Assembly: GCF_000204055.1 (NCBI RefSeq)
Contig: NW_006768765.1
Location: forward strand, 684,798 to 748,797
Length of the DNA stretch: 64,000 bases
Direction: 5' to 3'
From: Melampsora larici-populina 98AG31
Lineage: Eukaryota; Basidiomycota; Pucciniomycetes; Pucciniales; Melampsoraceae
The position numbers were made by a program, and so were the translations under genes. The notes below the pieces were generated by a model. It did no database searches. It was not told the origin of the DNA and saw nothing but the letters and a program-made list of their open reading frames with translations. This document shows positions 57,441 through 64,000 of the stretch, one piece after another. Position 1 is the stretch's first letter, and the number at the start of each line of letters is the position of its first letter.

Positions 57441-59325
57441 GCTTAGTTTGATCACCCTCCTTGGTAACTACCAACCCAACATGGACTTCTCCACATACCC
57501 TGATCTTCCTTTCGGTGACTCTGCCTCAAGGGATGGTAGCCGCCTATACCATCTTGAGGCGTCAGGTGGAGATTGTGATATTTCTTTTGATTTTCGTTTT
57601 AAGACGCACTCCTTTGCATAACCTTCATATTTATTAATACATTGTTACCAGGTTCAAATAATTACAAGTCGATATAATTCTAAAGCATCAGCAATAGACA
57701 ATTTCTCTTGTTCTTGACTTGTTGTCCCAACAGAATTTCTATCCACCTCCTATATTTGAAAGTTTATCCAGATTTCCGTAAGACCCACACAAATGCATGC
57801 ATATCATTTATTTTCGAAAATCTCAGGCCAAATCATCACATTCTCAGTGATGATTTGTGATACATAGTCCAATTTGTTTCGCAAACGTACCAGGTGAAAA
57901 TTCAAACGAGACATATTAAGCGTGAAATTCTGTTCCAGCTTTCATGTGAAAGATAAAATTATAATGCCCCATCACTAATAAAGTTTCAATTTCAGATTCA
58001 CAATTGATAATTGACGATTGATTGAAAAATTCTGCCGAGAAGCCAACTGTAGGCGGGCGGTCTCGGAGAAAGGAGTTGCTGAAGTTATAAGATTGTAAGT
58101 CATAGGAGGTTCTTGCTTCAAATGAGAACCAACATGATTATTTCTTTAAAGAGTATTATGGAAGTTGACAAACTCAAGATCCTATCGAAGGTGGGCTCAG
58201 TTGTAAAGTCGCTAGGATCTCTCTAATTATGTATCGTGCACTCGGCTCTTCCTTGGTACTCAATATCAGAATCACATCCAAATTAACTTTTTGCATGATC
58301 CACACGAGCTTTATCGTGAAAGTACCACGTCGGGAGAAACTCAGATCGGGACATGGTGATGCCTCAGAATGCTGTTATCGCTGGGCTGTGCTGTGTTGCT
58401 CTGCTGTAATCTTCATATCTCACTTACCCATAAGTTGGTCATGAAGAGGTTTTCAAGAACACGCATGTAGTCGGTTTCGACTCCTTTTGATCTACATGTA
58501 ATGAAAGATTTCTCCATCAAGCTCCAAAGCCTTTATAATCATTATCAACATACATATATTTACATTCTTACTCTCCTGATGACTACTTTTGATCATCTCA
58601 GCTTCACTCAGCTGTAAGCTGATCACGTTCAGAGGTGTTCAAGCTTCGTGAGATTGACTCTATCTGATTTTCCATCTATTCATATACCCTCATATAATCG
58701 AATCTAATCGAATTGCGAAAGATTTGTAATGTAGATCAGATAAGTACAATAGGCTGATGACTCGATGTCAATCATTTTCTTATGTACCGACTAATTGACG
58801 ATGATGCCGAAGAGATCGTTGCGGTCAGATTGGTTTGTAAGGATGAGTGTGTACCAATGATGATGAAGATACACATGGAATGTTGATGATGAATTCTTGT
58901 AGAATGGTTTGAAGTTGAAGATCATCCAAAAGGTTTTTCTGATGAGATTCAAATGATGGATTTGATAAGATGTGAGATCTTCAGGGTTTTAAAATGGTGT
59001 TTATGGTTTGAGATGTCACTTGACGGATGACAGTTGATGAGAGTACAAATGAAACTTGTTGAGACTCGGAATGGTTCCTATTTCGAAACAATCCCTTCCC
59101 CTTTTTTGACTTTTGATTTGAAAAATTAAACTTGTACCGCTTTATTGATACAAATCAAAAATAAAGTCAATTTTGATTTGTGTGAAACCGTTTGAAGTTA
59201 CCATCAAAGAAATTTCTTTCATTTCTTTCATTTCTTTCCTTTTATCTTTCCTCATTTACTTAAATCAACTTCAACTCAACTCAAGATCATTTCAATTCAA
59301 CAACAACAACAACAACAACACTAAC
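57441..59325. other. No gene seen; long upstream region of the acyltransferase gene
   Basis: About 1.9 kb of AT-rich sequence without a domain-bearing ORF or exon chain. A (CAA)n run at 59300-59315 lies just before the ATG at 59326. Confidence 0.45.
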
Positions 59326-61410
59326 ATCATGTCTTCTCATCCTTATCAATCACAACATCAACATTTACCTCCTATCTCAATCTCTGATCAACCTAATTAT
59401 CCACCTCGTCAAAATCATCCAGTTCAATCTCCAACTAATTCAAACGGTTCGGATTTTGACGCTCCTTCTTTACCTCGTTACTCTTCTCCTGCTCCTCAAC
59501 ATGGTCATCCTCCACCTCGGAACAATAATCCCTATCCACAACAAGCTCCACTCACCGGTCCTCGTCCTTTTGTTCATAATTCTGGACCACCCCATCCACT
59601 CAGTCATGCTACTTATGCTGATTCAAATCCTACTTTGAATGAGACTGATGTCAGTATTGAAAAACGATTTGGTGATGGTCATTCATCTACTATGAATTCT
59701 TCATCTCTCGGTTTAGGTCTTCATAGTGGTGTACATCAACCGGAGAAATTCATCAACCCAAACCATTCTCCACGTCTTTCACCTTCAGCTGCACACAGCA
59801 ATTCATCCCAACTCAGTCTCTCGGCTCGATCTGCTGTGGCTTATCCTCCCGAGTATGGTATGATGACTAAGATCTACAGAGCTTGGAATGGTAATTCGAT
59901 TGGTGATTCCGGTGTAGATGAACGTCATTCGAAGAAGAAACGTTTACCTTATATCGATGCTCTCAAGTTCTTTGCTGCGATCGCTGTTATGAACGGCACT
60001 CTCTTTGATGCAGTCTTGAGTGAAAATGACTACAAGGTTATTCAAAGAGATTCACCTCTCTATATCTTTCGGTAGGCGTTTTCATCTCTTCACTAACTTG
60101 GACTTTATCCTTTGACTCATTCAGTCGTTTTTTTACCTTTGCTGCAGCTCTACCAATCTTGGTATTTGCATGTTACTACTCCTCTCAGGTCGATCATTGA
60201 TTGCACCATTGTGGGATGCAGCCAATCCTCATGCCAAACTCTTGATGAAACATCAAGATCCACTCAAGCCATTGATCTCTTGGGCTAGATTGACTCGTGC
60301 GATGCTTATCCGACCATTTCGATTTATTTTACCAGTCCTTGCTATTGCGGCTCTCCAATGGGGCTTAGCTTCAGGAGGTGATAACCGAGCCACCAAGAAC
60401 TGTAATAATGCAGGAATGAATGAACCTTATTGGGCTAATATCGATCGATTCGCTGGTTATGTCACTTTGGTCTTCAATCTTGTACGTATTTTTCTTTCTT
60501 TTCCCGTCGATCAGTTACTAACAAGTTGTCATTATCTTTCAGTTTACCTATTTTGAACAAGATACCATTGCTGGTAAAGCGTTCGGTGCCAATCTCTGGG
60601 TTACCCCTTGGTTCTTTCAATCAAGTTACGCTGTCTATGTGACCCACTTTATGTTGGGCAACTTACCATCAAATCGATACTGGGTTTATGGGATTTTGAT
60701 GTTTTTTAGCTGGACAAGTCTCAACTATTTTGCTGTGCGTCTCTTTACCATATCTCTCTTTTTGTCAGTTTACTCATGACCACTCTTCCATCTTTCTACA
60801 GCTTCCTATCACAGGGCTTTTTATTGCTGATATGGCTGCCCATGGCCAAACTGCTCGCTTACGTAAACTATCGGTGCCACTTCGAATTGCCATTCGGGTA
60901 GCACTTCTAGTTGTAGCTGCCGTTACTCAATTCATCCCTGTCGTTCGCAACAATCTTAACTCTGCCTTGGCCACTGTCAACGTTCAAGCCCATACCGATA
61001 TCACTTTCTCAGATTGGATCTTTGTCACGATTGTACTCTTCATTGTCGAAACCTCGGATGTCGCTCAACGTGTCCTCGGCTTTGGCCTCTTCAAGTTCCT
61101 TGGACAACTTTCAGCTGGAATCTTTTTATTAGCCCCAGCTGTCGTCTTCACTATCGTTCCGGATGTAGCATTAAGTTTACATAATTCCCAAACTTATTCA
61201 GCTCCTACTGTCTTGGGCCTAAGCTGGGCCCTATTACTCGGAGTCTGCTTTGCTGGATCAATAGCCTTTCATTTGGTGGTTGAGTGTCCTTCAAAGCTCA
61301 TTGGTGAAGTCGTTTGTGACCTTTTCGAAAGATTAGGAGCTGATAAAGAGCAGATGAAGAAGGATGCTGAGGACTTGAAGGCTTTAACTACTGGTGGTGG
61401 TCGAAAATGA
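59326..61410 (+). CDS. Membrane acyltransferase-3 family protein
   Basis: Four exons: 59326-60071, 60148-60481, 60543-60734, 60802-61410; phases agree, 626 residues. N-terminal about 190 residues are P/H/N/S-rich and cytosolic. The domain starts at KKKRLPYIDALKFFAAIAV, the usual entry motif of acyltransferase-3 proteins, followed by RAMLIRPFRFILPVLAIAAL, GANLWVTPWFFQSSY, GILMFFSWTSLNYFALPITGLFIADM, RIAIRVALLVVAAVTQF, SDWIFVTIVLFIVE and two more membrane segments (about ten in all). The C-terminus is charged. Established: this family moves acyl groups onto sugars or other substrates at membranes. The substrate is unknown. The ATG at 59326 was preferred to an upstream in-frame one at 59173, which would add 51 untypical residues. 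Confidence 0.82.
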
Positions 61411-62408
61411 ATTGATTACTTTCCTCAATGATAATTTTCTGCTTTGATTTTTTTTTGATTATCCGATTAGGACATTTCTTATCGTACCTTGTCATCGCTC
61501 AATCTAAGTTTTTTTCCCCTTATCCTTTTATTCTTTTAATAAAGATTTTATCCATGAATGAATGAGTGCGTGTGTGTGTGTGTGGGCTTGGGTGTTTTTT
61601 TCCTGGTAGTGGTGATTAACTCATAAACTTTTTTTAACTCTATGAAAATTAGTTTTATTTTCTTCTCTTGATTTTATTTCTCTCTCTTTTTTTTGTCGTT
61701 ACAAGATACATGCATATCCTGGTGGCTGGTTGCATTGTAACCAGACTATTATTTTCTTTTTTACAAACCCCCCCCAAAAAAATTAACACTGATCAGAAAA
61801 AAAAAATCAACTTTCCTTTTTTGTTTTTTTTGTGATGTTGTGTTTGTTTTTGTTTGCGTAGATGAAAATGATGAAGTGCACTTTTTTTTACCAGATTTGT
61901 GAAGAAAGAAATCCTTTTGATTGAAGATTTGGTTGGGATAGATAGGTTTCCTTTATGATCATCAGATTGGGAAACTAACAATCATGACCAAAAGACTATG
62001 TACTCCTTTGAGTCTCAACCTTTTGGGGATTCAGGTCAAGATGGTCAGAGTACTATTTTGTATTTGTGAGAAAAATCCAGTTGGGGTCTCATTTTTTTGG
62101 ACTCAACAAAGGCTTGTTTTGTTAAGATACTCCTCAAAACCTCAAGAAGCCAATTTTGTCCTACACAAAGTGCTTCTGGAACTTTTCCACAAAGCCAGAA
62201 AAGAAAGATTTGGCTGTGTTCTGGCTTCATAGCCTTGTGGAAAAAAAACATATTTGAATGCTCTTTGCCCCTAGGTTCCACAAGACTTTGTGATACAACT
62301 CTGTGATAGAACTCTGAATTAAGGCCTCTTCATCTTCCCCTGTCATTCACCCCTTGATCGTTTCACCTCACTTCCTTATCTTATACCTCTGTCCTCCTAC
62401 ACCACGCT
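61411..62408. other. No gene; TG microsatellite and homopolymer runs
   Basis: 3' region of the acyltransferase gene with a GTGTGTGTGTGTGTG run (61570-61584) and T-rich runs. 62040-62330 has an imperfect inverted pair (TTCCACAAAGCCAGAA and TTCTGGCTTCATAGCCTTGTGGAA) upstream of the Harbinger transposase, possibly part of that element's end region. Confidence 0.4.
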
Positions 62409-64000
62409 ATGGCTCAAAAAGGACACCACAAAAGGCTCAAACACCACATACATCTAGCAATCGATGGAATGAAACAAGCAGGAAGCTCTCAATTAGCTAC
62501 TCTTGCCTTCAAGAAACATAGAGATGGCAAAAGCCTTTTCATAATTTGATGTCTTCAAGAAATTATCATCAACCACAATCTACATACAAACCAACCAGCA
62601 GCGGATTGTGAGGAACACCAATTGGACGAGTCTGAGGCAAGGAGGCCATTATTAGTGATTATGCTTGGGGCCTTAGAGTTTCATTTGGCAAGGGCAGAAT
62701 CCATCAAGCTTGTACTACTTGGTCACCGTCTACTAAACCTTGTTGAAAGCGAGATTGGTCAACTTGAAGAAGCCCTCAAGATCTTACAGTCCACTCGCTA
62801 TGTGCAAGACCGATTACCATGTGGGCATCAAGGTATCCAAAACATTGCATTGCCTCACAGAATTGCCAAAGGCGGTGATCCATTCTTAAATATTGTGAGT
62901 GTTCAAAAGTGTATTCTAAACCATCCACCAAGCCTCAAAACTAATCACTATGTGACCTTTTCTTTCCTGCTGTTTGACAAATAGGCTTGAATGACTCATG
63001 ACCAATTTTGGAACTTAGTTACTCGGATTCAGGGTAGTTGTGTTTTTCAGAACCAATCGGACAATAAACAGCTTCCTGTAGCGTGGCAGCTTCTGGTGGC
63101 CCTAGCAAATTTGGGTACCTCGGGAAATGGGGGGGATGTCTCGCACCTTGCGTACATGTTTCACATATCAGGTTAGTGCCCTTTGGTGCCTCTACTTTCC
63201 TTCTATTCAAAAAACTAATTACTAATATGTCTCGGTATAGAGGGAAGTGTCCACAATTGGACTAATCACTGTATGTATGCCATCCTTCAAATGGAAAGCG
63301 AGTGGGTCAAGTGGCCAAACATCGAGGAACACCGTGATCTAAACATGAAGATACAGGGCAGTCATTTCAAAGACTGTATTGCTTTCATGGACGGCACACT
63401 GGTTCCACTTGCTTTTGCACCAGTTCAAAATCCAGAGGATTACTGGACACAAAAACAGTCCTATGCATTTAACATCATGTTAGTATGTGACATTAATAAG
63501 ATCATCAGGTATTACAAACTTGGTTGGTGTGGATCAGCTCACAATCAAAGGGCTTATATGTCCTCAGCGGTAAGCTTCTCCTTTCATGAAGTACAATATC
63601 TATGCTGACATTTCTTTCCCATATTTATCGTAACCCAAGTGATTTCATTTCCAAAGATGAATATCTTTTGGCCAATTCTGGCTATACGACATCATGTAGT
63701 GTCATCACGCCTTTTAAACGGGCACCTGGTCAACATCTTCAAAATCTCCAAGAAGCCTTCATTGTCAATCAAGAACTTAGCAAGATACGAGTTATAATTG
63801 AACAGAGCATTGGTATGCTCAAAGGTCAATTCAAGTCCTTAAAAGAGCTCCGGATCTTGATCACTGGCTGTCGTAGTGCCCAGCGAGCAAACATATGGAT
63901 TCGAGTATGTGTAATACTGCACAATTACACAACAACCAACAATGATCAATGGAGTTTTGAGTTGGGTACAATCAAAGAAGGGCTCCTCCATACAGCTAGG
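62409..64000 (+). pseudogene. PIF/Harbinger (HARBI1-type) transposase, decayed, runs off the edge
   Basis: Exons in phase: 62409-62894, 62985-63171, 63241-63569, then about 63632 to the edge. DDE core: CIAFMDGTLVPLAFAPV (first Asp), QKQSYAFNIMLVCDINKIIRYYKLGWCGSAHNQRAY (second Asp), then DEYLLANSGYTTS...TPFKRA and IRVIIEQSIGMLKGQFKSL (Glu). A helix-turn-helix-like segment precedes (VALANLGTSGNGGDVSHLAYMF). Faults: in-frame TGA at 62546-62548 and at 62988-62990, with clear coding on both sides, and a missing AG at the last acceptor (TATCGT before AACCCAAGTG). Established: HARBI1-like nucleases move PIF/Harbinger DNA elements. The MITE at 13101-13884 belongs to the same superfamily but not necessarily the same family. 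Confidence 0.85.

Noticed and set aside
1..64000. CRISPR arrays, bacterial operons, rRNA genes
   Set aside because: No regularly spaced repeats or rRNA-like sequence; introns and gene content are eukaryotic.

Overview
This window looks like the genome of a filamentous basidiomycete, most likely a rust fungus (Pucciniomycotina, Pucciniales). Genes are split by short GT-AG introns, intergenic DNA is AT-rich, and more than half of the sequence is transposon-derived. It also carries small and large secreted proteins of fungal type (an 8-cysteine CFEM protein and a repeat-built secreted protein). I cannot fix the species from the sequence alone. All splice sites given here are read by eye.

Layout. 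1-2685 (minus): intron-containing gag fused to the start of a reverse transcriptase of a DIRS/Ngaro-type retrotransposon that runs off the left edge. 4092-6615 (minus): an unrecognised spliced gene whose exons lie in a 667-bp tandem duplication. 7293-17000: a graveyard of non-autonomous DNA elements, several with readable target-site duplications (TSDs): a Mutator-type foldback, TACAGTC hairpins, a Tc1/mariner-type element with a PIF/Harbinger element inside it, and a CACTA element, plus a decayed copia integrase. 17987-26790 (minus): a large secreted four-repeat protein gene split by a 4.15-kb hAT transposon and also frameshifted.

28544-43208 is the main conserved gene block: a DUF3605 protein (+), the Golgi/secretory membrane protein Kish (-), a GH37 trehalase-like enzyme (+) with unusual active-site changes, an F-box/LRR protein (-), a multi-pass membrane protein (+) and a TPR-DnaJ co-chaperone (-). 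44732-56105 is a second DIRS/Ngaro-type retrotransposon (gag, RT-RNase H, tyrosine recombinase; minus strand) that took a copia element (46344-52384, plus strand) inside its RT-RNase H gene. 56989-57440 encodes a CFEM effector-like protein, 59326-61410 a membrane acyltransferase-3 protein, and 62409-64000 a decayed HARBI1-type transposase that leaves the window.

The most striking signal is in the copia 3' LTR. It carries a 161-bp extra segment that matches a neighbouring LTR stretch from which two GT...AG segments (95 and 80 bp) have been removed exactly. This reads as a reverse-transcribed, spliced 5' leader. It implies spliceosomal introns in the LTR transcript and marks the likely transcription start. 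A second window-wide pattern is that nearly every broken open reading frame is broken by one isolated stop explainable by a C-to-T or G-to-A transition, often CGA to TGA.
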